From positions 44,316,500 to 44,380,499 of the forward strand of contig OX457029.1 in NCBI GenBank assembly GCA_949752745.1: 64,000 bases of DNA, in the 5' to 3' direction. Positions 12,084 to 22,814 of this stretch are shown in pieces. Positions within the stretch are counted from its first letter, which is position 1, and each line of letters starts with the position of its first letter. Made by a program: the position numbers and the translations under genes. This DNA comes from Protula sp. h YS-2021 (taxonomy: Eukaryota; Annelida; Polychaeta; Sabellida; Serpulidae). The notes beneath the pieces are model-generated. The model ran no database searches and had not been told where the DNA came from. It saw nothing but the letters and a program-made list of their open reading frames with translations.

Positions 12084-13638
12084 GAGGTCTGAAATCCCTC
12101 GATAATCTGAACACCTCGCTATACCGGAAAGATTGTTTTGAGTTCCTTTTATTTTTCATTCGTTTCCAAAATAAAGAAACCTCAATAAACCGGATACCTC
12201 ACGTTAGCGAACACCGGACATTCGACGTAGTACCAAGTGGAAGCATAGTTTATAAAGATCCCTAATAGACCAGACGCTTTAGATCAGATCCTGGTATTTG
12301 TGTACCTGAACATGCATTCATGTTTTCTGTTGTTTTTAGCGGGAGCAGCTTTCATGCAGCTTTTAATCACAGTGTTTAAGGTATCGGCGTTCGGGTAAGA
12401 GTCATACCGCAGCCTTTTAAAGATCTCCACTGCAGGAAAATGTAAAAAATGTGATACATTTGAGACTTGATGATTTTAAAACATCTCTACTGTGCACACA
12501 GCAAATCCACTGGCTCGACGTTGGTTTATATAATCAAAAGGTTTTTCTTCTGGCAAGGGATGAGCTGCTTTTTTGGCCCGTCCCGGAGTTCCAGCACTGC
12601 GGTTTTGAGTTTTTAGAATTTCTTTGCATTTTCTCCAAAACCTAGCATTTGCTTCATTTACATTGTGTTCTCTGGATGAAACTCTTTTCCCATGGTTTTC
12701 AGCAAATTCGACAACCTCTACCTTAAAAGCAGCAGAGTAACTCGAGCGCTTTGTACCTTCATCCATTTCATCAGCAAAGAACCTTATTCACCTTAATTGC
12801 AATTCTAAATTATTCCTTACTCATTCAAAAGAAAGATAGATAATGGTACTTATTATGCATAATTTGGGGTTATTAAGGGGCTCCCTTTTGTTTGCAGATC
12901 ATAAGTACGCCACACATGCGTTCGTTCGAGGTAAGGCCATTAGTAATGAGGCGATAATTGGGTCATGCTATCTGTTGAGTACACAAAGGAAGCACGATGG
13001 ACTGAAGCGCTAATGAAATGTTTATTTAAATAAGAAACAGCATGTGTTACGCAAAGACTTGAGCTCAAAATTTGACAGTATTTTACCCAGCATTTGGGGT
13101 GCGTTATATACATGGATATAAGCATTTTTCTGGATTTTCAAGTCTACTTGGGGGCGTAATATACACCGAAAATTACGGTAGGTTCGAGTTAGTGATTAAA
13201 ATATCTCATTGGAATCTTGATGCACCGAAAGTACTCACAAAGGATGACAAGTTTTATCAGTACTCCACTAAACAGCAAACTATGCTTAATTGCGTAAATG
13301 TTTTCTAAATGAAATTAAGTGCCAGGGTGGAGGCAAATCTCTGTATATATGTATTCTCTCCGCGCATGGCGAAAATCTTGAAGAGGGGGGAGGGGAGCAG
13401 TAGTGCTTTTCTGTGCAGTTGCCATATTCCTCAATCCTTCCAAACAGCTTGGGATTCAAATGATTTTTCATTGTGAAAAAACTAAGTGTGCTAGCATAAT
13501 TTCTTTGTACAGCCAAAATACTGTGATGGTATTGCGTTAAAGTGGGAGAAATGGGAAACCGTAATATTCCGGTCACTCCTCTTAAGCTGGATCAATTAGC
13601 TCACTCCCGTGGGTGACCGATTTATTGAGGTTTTACTG
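12084..13638 (-). mobile_element. Tigger/pogo-like DNA transposon, degenerate
   Basis: The right end reads, on the minus strand, CAGTAAAACCTCAATAAATC from 13638, followed by TA; this is the usual terminus and TA target of Tigger/pogo elements. At the left end the matching pattern occurs at 12089-12125 (CCCTCGATAATCTGAACACC) and again at 12177-12200 (AAACCTCAATAAACCGGATA). A transposase fragment lies inside on the minus strand. At about 1.55 kb it is too short for a complete element, and the DDE catalytic part is absent. The left border is uncertain by about 10 bases. Confidence 0.6.
12476..12766 (-). pseudogene. Tigger-type transposase N-terminal DNA-binding fragment
   Basis: The minus-strand frame of 96 codons contains KRSSYSAAFKVEVVEFAE, then HGKRVSSREHNV and RFWRKCKEILKTQ. 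This is the helix-turn-helix arrangement 'Y-x-A-x-F-K-x-x-V-V-x-x-A-x-x-x-G ... W-R-x-x-K-x-x-L' seen at the N-terminus of Tigger/pogo transposases. It is followed by GRAKKAAHPLPEE, where intact proteins continue into the CENP-B-type second domain. Only the first domain and part of the linker remain before the frame ends. It lies between the two ends of the element described above, which supports the call. Confidence 0.65.
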
Positions 13639-13639
13639 T

Positions 13640-15170
13640 ATGTGGGAAGAATTCATACTAGTAACCTATACATTTTGCCTTTGTTTCTTAGTTGATTGTA
13701 GGTTGCCTTGAACCGCTTGAGCAGGTAATGCGTCGTGAATGTGGCGTGAAATGGTAAAAATATGTTTCATGTGACATTTAAGCACTTCCTTGGAAAAATG
13801 CGACTTAATGTAAACAAAGGAAAATGTGTATAAATTCGTATGCTTGTAACAGGTAAAGTGGCAACACGTTCGCAAGTAATAATTCATAGTTGTGGTGAAA
13901 AAAACACAAACTAACGGAGGGTCCGAGGTCGCTGTCACTTTTGTGCTGATGTCGCAGAAGGCATGTGCAGGAGCCATTTCGGGAGTTTGACAATAGAATA
14001 TGCAGTAAATAGTAAAGCGAATTCGTACTTTAAAATCGACTGAAAATTTTTGGCGTTTCAACTGCAATGTTTTGGGTTAAAACAAAAACGTGTGCAGCAA
14101 AATTATAGAGAAAGGTAACAAAACGCCATCCTGCTTGAAACATATAAATAAGTGTGTTACAATGCATGCAGACTAATATGTAAAATGATTTTTAAAAACT
14201 CGTATAAGGGTTTATTATATTTGAAGCTCATGTATGGAAAGAAAATTGTAGTTTTGATGTTTTCTCCTGATCATTTCTTTGTATTTTAACCCAATGATCT
14301 TGCAGTCGAAACAAAGTCCCCTCCGGAAATTCCGGTGTGCTTATCGAAAAGGAAAGGGAACGTGTACTTATGAGACAAAGTGTGTAATGTTATCAAAATG
14401 TAATGCGGATAGAGCAAAAACACGTAAAAAGGCCCATTTGTGGAGATTTTTTATTACCGGGCCTGTACTGTATCTAAGCGGTAAACGACTTCGCAGTTTT
14501 CAGCATACATACATAGTATTTGTTTTAGTTAATTGTTCTTTGGTGTTAAAATATTTAAACAATTTCAAACAATACCCGAAAATATCACTTTACCTGATGA
14601 GAATAAGCCATATCGTACTCTCAGATATTCGTTTTGGCTGAAACCCTTGGTGCTAATTGCATCCAGAAACGAAAGCCAAAACACGCTGGCATTTCTAGCA
14701 AATTCCTTTTACACAAAACGTACACAATTATATTTTGCTTCATCTGGGAAAAGTGAATTAAATAAACTTAGATTATCGTTTAAAACGGTCGCGGGTGTAT
14801 GCTTTGGGGCTAATATCACTGTGTCAGTAAAAGAAAGCGAAATTGTCACCGCTTGTAATTCGTTGAAGCAGCCCTTTAAACTCGGCCTGTGATTGGCGAA
14901 CTTTCGGCGCCCAAGATTCTCGACAGTGAATATGCACGATGTCTACCCCAGACATCTTGTCGCAATGCCGCTACACGTGGGGCTTTGTACTCATTGGCAA
15001 AATGCCCAACCTCGAGGAAGTTGCTGCTGTTATGTAAATCGCCCTTTTTCACGCTTTAATTACCAGTTGCAACATGCACCTTTAGGAACGAAGTTTTTTC
15101 GTGACTTAATTTGGCTCGCAACAAAGTTACCTTCGATTTGTGGTACGCCAACATTCAGTAATTATCAAAG
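13640..15170. other. Spacer with short frames, no gene recognised
   Basis: Frames of 113-133 codons occur on both strands (for example 14279-14641 plus, 14533-14892 plus, 13666-14067 minus). None shows a domain pattern I know. A spliced gene cannot be excluded. Confidence 0.3.
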
Positions 15171-15389
15171 ATGGGCAAGCAACAGGTCAAAGCAGCCATC
15201 GGAGAACTCCGAAAATGGTCAAAGAAAAAGCTCCTGACAGCTAAGACTGTAGAAGCGCTCATAAGGGAATACTTTTTTCATGTGAATAGCCTCACCCTTA
15301 TTGACAGTGCTGCCTTAAAAGGCTCTAAAACTCACACTAAACCCGGCATCGTATCCTTTAATCAGCAGTATACGGGAGGTGAAAAGTAA
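15171..15389 (+). CDS. Possible short coding exon, unknown product
   Basis: A 72-codon frame opens with an ATG and a lysine-rich, helix-prone stretch (MGKQQVKAAIGELRKWSKKK, then LLTAKTVEALIREYF). The first part has a codon pattern more like real coding sequence than its neighbours and lies at the start of a GC-richer stretch. No family is recognised. No donor site was singled out. It may be a chance frame. Confidence 0.2.
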   Translation: MGKQQVKAAIGELRKWSKKKLLTAKTVEALIREYFFHVNSLTLIDSAALKGSKTHTKPGIVSFNQQYTGGEK

Positions 15390-16240
15390 CGGCTGCAGCG
15401 AGCAGAGCTCAACCACCCCAAGTCGAAGTGACACGCTTCAACCCGACGCACAGCCAAAGCCCCCGGCGACGTTAGGAAAGTTGCAGCACAACGACGATCC
15501 TTTGGTGACAGCATTTCTGGAGTCCCAGAGCGAGAAACCGGTTTAAGGAGAAGACCACTGCCTGACAGGAAAACGCCAGGAAACAATAAGCCTCTCGTCG
15601 TTCAGGACTTCTGCTGCGGCTTGTTCCTCGGGCTCGGAGTGAGGACATGGTGCCGACTGCGCTAGGCTTCGCAGCCTGCTTTCAGAAAGAAGCAGCTGCA
15701 CAAATCAAGATGCTTCGCCGCGAGAGACACGGCGGGCAGAGAGTTATGCCGTAATTACAGTAGTCACGAAGGCTACACCCGCACGCGCTGTAGATTCGCA
15801 GCACTTACTCTTGGAAGCGCTCCACCGCCAATAGCAACGCGTCACCTTTGGCTCACTTTCGCCCACAATTCGAAAAAGCGGGAGCACTTTTTAGACGACT
15901 GTCATGACAAAAAATATTTTAGATGAGCTTTCTAACGGTTTTAACATTGTAAACGTAAACACGGACCAAATTGAACCCTGCGGAGAGCAAATTTAGGAAT
16001 AAAGTGAAGGCAGAAATAACGAACTGCAGCTAGACCGTAACAGAATTGTGCAGGACGAGGACGGCATACGACTAATCCACGGCTGCTCACAGGCTGACGA
16101 TGGATCGTGCAGTAGGTTCGCTTCGCCTAATAAGCACACCTTTACGTTCGTCCACGCAGCAGTAGTTTTGGTGGCATGTGTAAGGTGACCGGTTGTCGCC
16201 ACGTCAGCCTCAATCCGTACTTGCAATATATTAACGGGTC
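15390..16240. other. GC-richer stretch without a clear gene
   Basis: Base composition is visibly higher in G+C than the surrounding AT-rich DNA. Several short frames exist (for example minus 15993-16226) but none has recognisable domains. It could be a promoter/CpG-rich region or an old element. Confidence 0.3.
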
Positions 16241-16317
16241 AGAATTTAAAAATGTAAAACTGTTCGATTGGTAAAAAAACACTTTGAAAGTGACAGGAGC
16301 ATGATAAACCGGTTCTG

Positions 16318-16624
16318 GCACTGATTTCGTGGCTCATCCGCGTTATACGGGGGATCGTGTCTGCCTTAGCACTGATTTCCTAGGTCACCCGCGCTACACG
16401 GGGATCGTGTCTCTGCCTTGGCACTGATTTCCCAGGTCACCCGCGCTACACGGGGGATCGTGTCTCTGCCTTGGCACTGATTTCCTAGGTCACCCGCGCT
16501 ACATGGGGATCGTGTCTCTGCCTTGGCACTGATTTCCTAGGTCACCCGCGCTACACGGGGATCGTGTCTCTGCCTTGGCACTGATTTCCTAGGTCACCCG
16601 CGCTACACGGGGATCGTGTCTCAG
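16318..16624. repeat. 52-bp minisatellite, six copies
   Basis: Units start with GCACTGATTTC at 16318, 16369, 16421, 16474, 16526 and 16578, giving periods of 51-53 bases. Each contains TAGGTCACCCGCGCTACACG or a near variant and ends in GGGATCGTGTCTCTGCCTTG. The first unit is the most divergent. Confidence 0.95.
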
Positions 16625-16629
16625 AGACT

Positions 16630-18095
16630 CTAGCTACTTAAAATGCAAACAATAGTTTCACAAACGTCATATTTGAAAAATGCTATACCTGTTTGCAGTT
16701 AAAAATTGACATTGATAGACATAGTATTTGTTAATTTAAACTTTTTTTTTTTGGGGGGGGGGGGGTTGTTTTGAGAATTGATGACCGGATCATACCAGCA
16801 CTACTCAGTAAGAAAGCTCTGTTGTTTTATTTGATCAGATGTTTAATGTTTACAAAGTGCTCTGATGCGTTCCATGGAATTAGCTTTTCGTGATAGGCAT
16901 GTCTGCCTTTTGACTTCGCAATTGGAGCCACATATGGCAGAGAACCGCCTCTAGTTTTATGACAGTGGCAGTTTCGAACAGAAAGCACATGTGGCATATC
17001 TTTTTGTTACAGCGGCTCTGTGAAATCATCGGTTTTCTCAGTCGAAAAAAAACATTGAAGCGAGATTGTCAAATCTGACACTGCATCAGCAATAGAATGT
17101 TTTATGGGCCGTTAGTTTGAACTCGTTACTGCTGTACGTATTAAAAATATATGAAATAAAGTGAAATTACTGCGACTAACTAGCATCCTATCAACATATC
17201 GGGAATAGACACCAAAAACAACTCCTGTATAATGTTAGAATTTAACATTTGTCGGATACTCCAACAATTTCAGCGACATTGTGAAGCGTCTTATTTGACA
17301 GATCCGCTGTGGGATTTCTACATGTATCCTGGTAGTTTTGAATGATAAATTGTTGGCATCACACACAGCGAAAGAAATTCCCTTCTTCTTTGTGCATCCA
17401 AACAATTAATTTATGAAAATAAAGATGACTGTACTCTAGCCTGCAGTTCTAAATGAAAACATACTGAATAATTATGTTCTGGCAGTTGTTTTATTTGTTT
17501 TTAATACTTGATCCATTATACCAGGAGGCAGAGACATAATCAATAAGGTTATTTTTTTCAGTCACACTGAGAAACTTTGCTTCTTTGAACAAAGGTTTAA
17601 TACACGCAGTATTTCTAAAAATACTTGAGAATCTTTATTCAGTATTTGCAGAACTAGTTAATAATCAGGAACACCAGTAAAACAATGTAATAATCATGTG
17701 GGTCATCTTGAACATTGTCGTGGACAAGCTTGTTAAGAAAGATCAATTTAACGCCCACACACGATTTCGTCTTTGTCGATTAAAAAATGAAATCTTCTAT
17801 TAGCGTCAGTGCACTCGTCTTTCTGTAATTTGACGCTACACTACCTGTGGTTTTGGTCGAATCATTTAGTTTCCTGCTGTTATGTTGATCCGCCAAAAAT
17901 TTGCGAGAAGCGTGCGATATTCTAATTTATTGGTCCACATTTAAAAGCTCCGGGGCCTTTATAATTGCGCATGTTCTGTTTTCATTGCCTGTTTTGGGGG
18001 AAATAATTGAGCACGAACCATGAGAAATTCTTCAAAGGTTTAGTGAAATCACTTTTGACAAGCATTTAGACAGTTTTCAAGTCAACTCTCTTTAT
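16630..18095. other. AT-rich spacer
   Basis: No open frame or family resemblance was seen. A T-then-G homopolymer pair lies at 16742-16765. Confidence 0.4.
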
Positions 18096-18098
18096 TAG

Positions 18099-18125
18099 CC
18101 CAGCTTACGTTACACGTAAGCTGGG
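18099..18125. repeat. Perfect hairpin, 12-bp stem with 3-base loop
   Basis: CCCAGCTTACGT is followed by TAC and its exact reverse complement. It sits just before a (GTTA)n run (about 18158-18189) and the satellite that starts near 18200. Confidence 0.9.
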
Positions 18126-18199
18126 GTATTCCTATCGGTTTGCGGTGGCGTCCGTTAGTCAGTTAGTTAGTTAGTTAGTTAGTTAGTTGTTTATTTAGT

Positions 18200-19477
18200 A
18201 AACTTTGCTTCAAAATGCATCTCCTCCTGCAATTTTGATTCGATGTCATTTATTTTTGGTTTGAGGCATCCCTAAGGGGTCGTGCATACGGCTTGTGCTT
18301 TTCTAGTCGATCGGGTGATTTTTGAATTTTTGGCGAATTTTTAAAGAAAAAATTTTAAAATGTATCTCCTCCTACATATTTGACCCGATGTCATTTATTT
18401 TTGGTATGAGGCACCCCTAAAGGGTCGTGCATACGGCTTGTGCTTTTTTAGTCGGTCGGACAATTTTTGTATTTTTGGGGAATTTTTTAAGCAAAAATTT
18501 CGAAAATAGTTTAAAGTGCAACTACTCCTACAATTTTGATTTGATGTCAATTATTTTTGGTGTGAGGCATCCCTAAGGGGTCGTGCATACGGCTTGTGCT
18601 TTTCTAGTCGATCGGGTGATTTTTGAATTTTTGGCGAATTTTTAAAGAAAAAAATTTAAAATGTATCTCCTCCTACATATTTGACCCGATGTCATTTATT
18701 TTTGGTATGAGGCACCCCTAAAGGGTCGCGCATACGCCTTGTGCTTTTTTAGTCGATCGGACAATTTTTGTATTTTTGGGGAATTTTTTAAGCAAAAATT
18801 TCGAAAATAGTTTAAAATGCATCTACTCCTACAATTTTGATTTGATGTCAATTATTTTTGATGTGAGGCATTCCTAAGCGGTTGTGCGTACGGCTTGTGC
18901 TTTTCTAGTCGATCGGGTGATTTTTGAATTTTTCGCGAATTTTTAAAGAAAAAATTTTAAAATGTATCTCCTCCTACATTTTTCATCCGATGTCACTTAT
19001 TTTTGGTGTGAGGCACCCCTAAAGAATCTTGCATACGGCTTGTGCTTTTTTAGTCGATCGGACAATTTTTGTATTTTTGGGGAATTTTTTAAGCAAAAAT
19101 TTCGAAAATAGTTCAAAATGCATCTACTCCTACAATTTTGATTCGATGTCATTTATTTGTGGTATGAGGCATCCCCAAGGGGTCGTGCATACGGCCTGTG
19201 CTTTTTTAGTCGATCGGGTGATTTTTGAATTTTTGGCGAATTTCTGAAGAAAAAATTTTAAAATGTATCTCCTACATTTTTGATCCGATGTCATTTTGTT
19301 TTTGTTTTTGTTTTTGTTTTTTTTTTTGCTTTTGTTTTTTTGGTATGAGGCACCCTAAAGGGTCGTGCATACGGCTTGTGCATTTTAGTCGATCGGACAA
19401 TTTTTGTATTTTCAGGGAGTTTTTGAAGAAAAAAACTTCAAAATGCATTTTACCCTACAACTTTGAACCGATTTCTT

Positions 19478-19515
<38 letters not shown>

Positions 19516-19904
19516 GTATGAGGCATCCCTAGGTGGGTCGGCATGCGGCTTGTGCTATTTGACTCGACTTGGGAATTTTTGATTTCGGGGGGAATTTTTG
19601 ATGAAGATACCTCAAAATGAATCTTCTCTTACAGTTTTGATCAGACATCAGTTATTTGAGGGGCTGAGGCATGCTTAGGGTGTCGTGAATCCAGCGTGTG
19701 CTTTTCGAGTCGATCAGGGAATTTTGGGGGAATTTTTGAAGAAAAAAATTCAAAATGCATTTCCTCGTACCGTTTGTATCAGATTTCATTTCTTTTTGAT
19801 ATGAGTCGTCTCCAGGGGGTCATGCGTACGGCTTGTGTTTTTTGAGTGAATTGGAAAACTTATGAAATTTTTTTTTTTGAGAAAAAAAATTAAATGAATC
19901 TCCT
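18200..19904. repeat. Satellite with ~150-bp monomers in alternating pairs (~300-bp unit)
   Basis: The anchor (A)ATG(C/T)ATCTCCTCCTAC recurs at 18214, 18356, 18513, 18657, 18814, 18958, 19115 and 19259, so steps alternate between about 143 and 157 bases. One monomer type has TCTAGTCGATCGGGTGATTT and the other TTTAGTCGATCGGACAATTT. All share TGAGGCA(C/T)CCCTAA...CATACGGCTTGTGC. Later units (19438, 19612, 19751) are more divergent and carry T-rich expansions (19297-19345 and 19477-19515). The array passes straight into the 51-bp satellite. Confidence 0.93.
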
Positions 19905-22440
19905 CCAACAGCGCATAAACGCATGTTAAATGAACATTCGCAGTAGTCCAAATTAAGCACTGCGCATCGATCCAAGTTAAATAAACATGCGCACTGGTCC
20001 GAAAAAAGAACTACGCATCGACGCAAGTTGAATAGACATGCGCAGTGGTCCGAAATGCGAATCGCATATCGAGGCAAGTTAAATAACAATGTGCACTGGT
20101 CCGAAATGCGAACCGCGCATCAAAGCAAGTTAAATAAATATGCGCACTGGTCCGAAAAAAGAACAGCGCATGAACGTAACCCAAAGAAACATGCGCACTG
20201 GTCTGAAATGAGAACCACGCATCAACACAAGTTAAATAAACATGGGCAATGACCCAAAATGCGAACCGCGCATCGACGGGAGTTAAATAAACATGCTATC
20301 TGGTCCAAAATAACCACCACACTTGAATAGACATGTACAGTAGTCTGAAATAAGAACCGCGCATCAACGCAAGTTAAATAAACATTTGCACTGGTCCATA
20401 ATAAGTACTGAGCACCAACACAAGTTAAATAAATATGCGCACTGGTCCAAAATGCGAACCACGCATCAGCACAAGTTAAATAAACATGCGCACTGGTGGA
20501 AAATGCGAACCGCTCATCAACGAAAGCTAAATAAACAAACACACTGGTCAGAAATGGGAACTGAGCTTTAAGGCAAGTTAAAAAAAACATGCGCACTGGT
20601 TCGAAATGCGAACTGCGCATTAACGCAACTTGAATAACATGCGCACTATTCAAAATAAGAACTGCGCATCAACACAACTTGAATAAACATGCGCACTGGT
20701 CCAGAATAAGAACCGCACATCAACTCGAGTTAAAGAAATATGTGAATTGGCCTGAAATAAGAACCGCACATCGAAGCACTTTAAGTAAACATGCGCAGTG
20801 GTTCGAAATGCGAACCACGCGCCAACGCAAGTTAAATAAACATTTGCACTGGTCCAAAATAAGCACCGCGCATCAACGCAAGTTAAATAAACATGCGCAC
20901 TGATCCGAAATTCGAACCGCGCATCAACGCAAGTTAAATAAACATGCGCAATGGTCTTAAATTCGAACTGCTCATCAACGCAAGTTGAATAAACATGCGC
21001 ACTGGTCCAAAATGCAAACCGCGCATCAACGCAAGTTAAATAAACATATGCACGCGTCCAAAATAAGCACCGTGCATCAATGTAAGTTAAATAAACATGC
21101 AAACTGGTCCGAAATGCGAGCCGCGCATCAAGGCAACCTAGGGAAACTCGTGCACTTGTCCAAAATAAGTACCGCTCATCATCGCAAGTAAAATAAACAT
21201 GCGCATTGGTCTGGAATAAGAACCGCACATCGACGCAAGTTAAATAAACATGCGCACTGATCCGAAATAAGAACCGCACATCAATACAAGGTAAATAAAC
21301 ATGCGCACTGATCCGAAATAAGAACCGCACATCAACACAAGGTAAATAAACATGCGCATTGATCCGAAATAAGAACCGCACATCAACACAAGGTAAATAA
21401 ACATGCGCATGGATCCGAAATAAGAACCGCACATCAACACAAGGCAAACAAACATGCGCACTAATCCGAAATAAGAACCGCACATCAACACAAGGTAAAT
21501 AAACATGCGCATTGATCCGAAATAAGAACCGCACATCAACACAAGGCAAACAAACATGCGCACTAATCCGAAATAAGAACTGCGCATCAACACAAATTAA
21601 ATAAACATGCGCACTGGTCCAGAATAAGAACCGCACATCAACTCGAGTTAAAGAAATATGTGAATTGGCCTGAAATAAGAACCGCACATCGAAGCACGTT
21701 AAGTAAACATGCGCAGTGGTTCGAAATGCGAACCACGCGCCAACGCAAGTTAATAAACATTTGCACTGGTCCAAAATAAGCACCGCGCATCAACGCAAGT
21801 TAAATAAACATGCGCACTGATCCGAAATTCGAACCGCGCATCAACGCAAGTTAAATAAACATGCGCAATGGTCTTAAATTCGAACTGCTCATCAACGCAA
21901 GTTGAATAAACATGCGCACTGGTCCAAAATGCAAACCGCGCATCAACGCAAGTTAAATAAACATGCGCACTGATCCGAAATAAGAACCGCACATCAATAC
22001 AAGGTAAATAAACATGCGCACTGATCCGAAATAAGAACCGCACATCAACACAAGGCAAACAAACATGCACACTAATCCGAAATAAGAACCGCACATCAAC
22101 ACAAGGTAAATAAACATGCGCATTGATCCGAAATAAGAACCGCACATCAACACAAGGCAAACAAACATGCGCACTAATCCGAAATAAGAACCGCACATCA
22201 ACACAAGGTAAATAAACATGCGCATTGATCCGAAATAAGAACCGCGCATCAACACAAGGTAAAAAAAACATGGGCGCTGGTCTGAAATGCGAACCGCACA
22301 TCAACGCAAATTAAATAAACATGTGCACTGTTCCAGAATGAGACCAGCACATCAACGCAAATTAAATAAAAATGCGGACTTGTCTGAATAAGAACCGCGC
22401 ATCGAGGCAACTTACATAAATATACGCACTGGTCCGAAAT
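19905..22440. repeat. 51-bp minisatellite with higher-order copies
   Basis: About 49 tandem units of the type AAATAAACATGCGCACTGGT CCGAAATAAG AACCGCGCATC AACGCAAGTT fill 2.5 kb. The period is a multiple of three, so long repetitive frames occur on both strands. Segment 20655-21047 is copied almost exactly at 21573-21964 (offset 918, i.e. 18 units). The block from 21251 recurs at 21964 (offset 713, i.e. 14 units minus a 1-base deletion near 21752). Confidence 0.95.
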
Positions 22441-22814
22441 GTTTGAAGGTATCTCTATCAGACTATCCAGTCTACCAGAGATACAAAAAATCTGTTTTTC
22501 TGGGAAAGAAATCTTTGTATGTATTTATTGGTCTATGTTCTGGTCCGGTGCTAAATTAATTATTGAGCTAGCTCTTTGCCGTCTATCTTTTGAAACCCAA
22601 TTTTTCAGGGAAATTCCCTTGTTCATGCACGCTGGAATTGGTCTTAGTGCATTTCGTAAGCTGGGACTTTGTCTTTGGACAAACTTGTTAGTTTGTTCGA
22701 AATTAAACCATGTTTTTGAGAACCTTCGCAAAAATTTGAGTTCTTTTCTCACGACGCGGGGTCAACCTGTTTTTAGCACATCGGCGATTTGATTAGCGTT
22801 TTCTTACAGAAGAC

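Noticed and set aside
13666..14067. Second Tigger-type transposase start (KRQKFSVDFKVRI)
   Set aside because: The similarity is limited to a dozen residues and is not followed by the rest of the helix-turn-helix.
15362..15586. Minus-strand frame in the GC-rich stretch
   Set aside because: Most likely a chance frame from high G+C; no domain or homologue pattern.
20650..21783. A 377-codon minus-strand frame and several related repetitive frames on both strands
   Set aside because: They arise because the 51-bp satellite period is divisible by three; the same kind of frame appears on the opposite strand, and there is no start context or gene structure.
19905..22440. CRISPR-like array
   Set aside because: Units are contiguous without unique spacers, and the context is a eukaryotic genome; this is a minisatellite.
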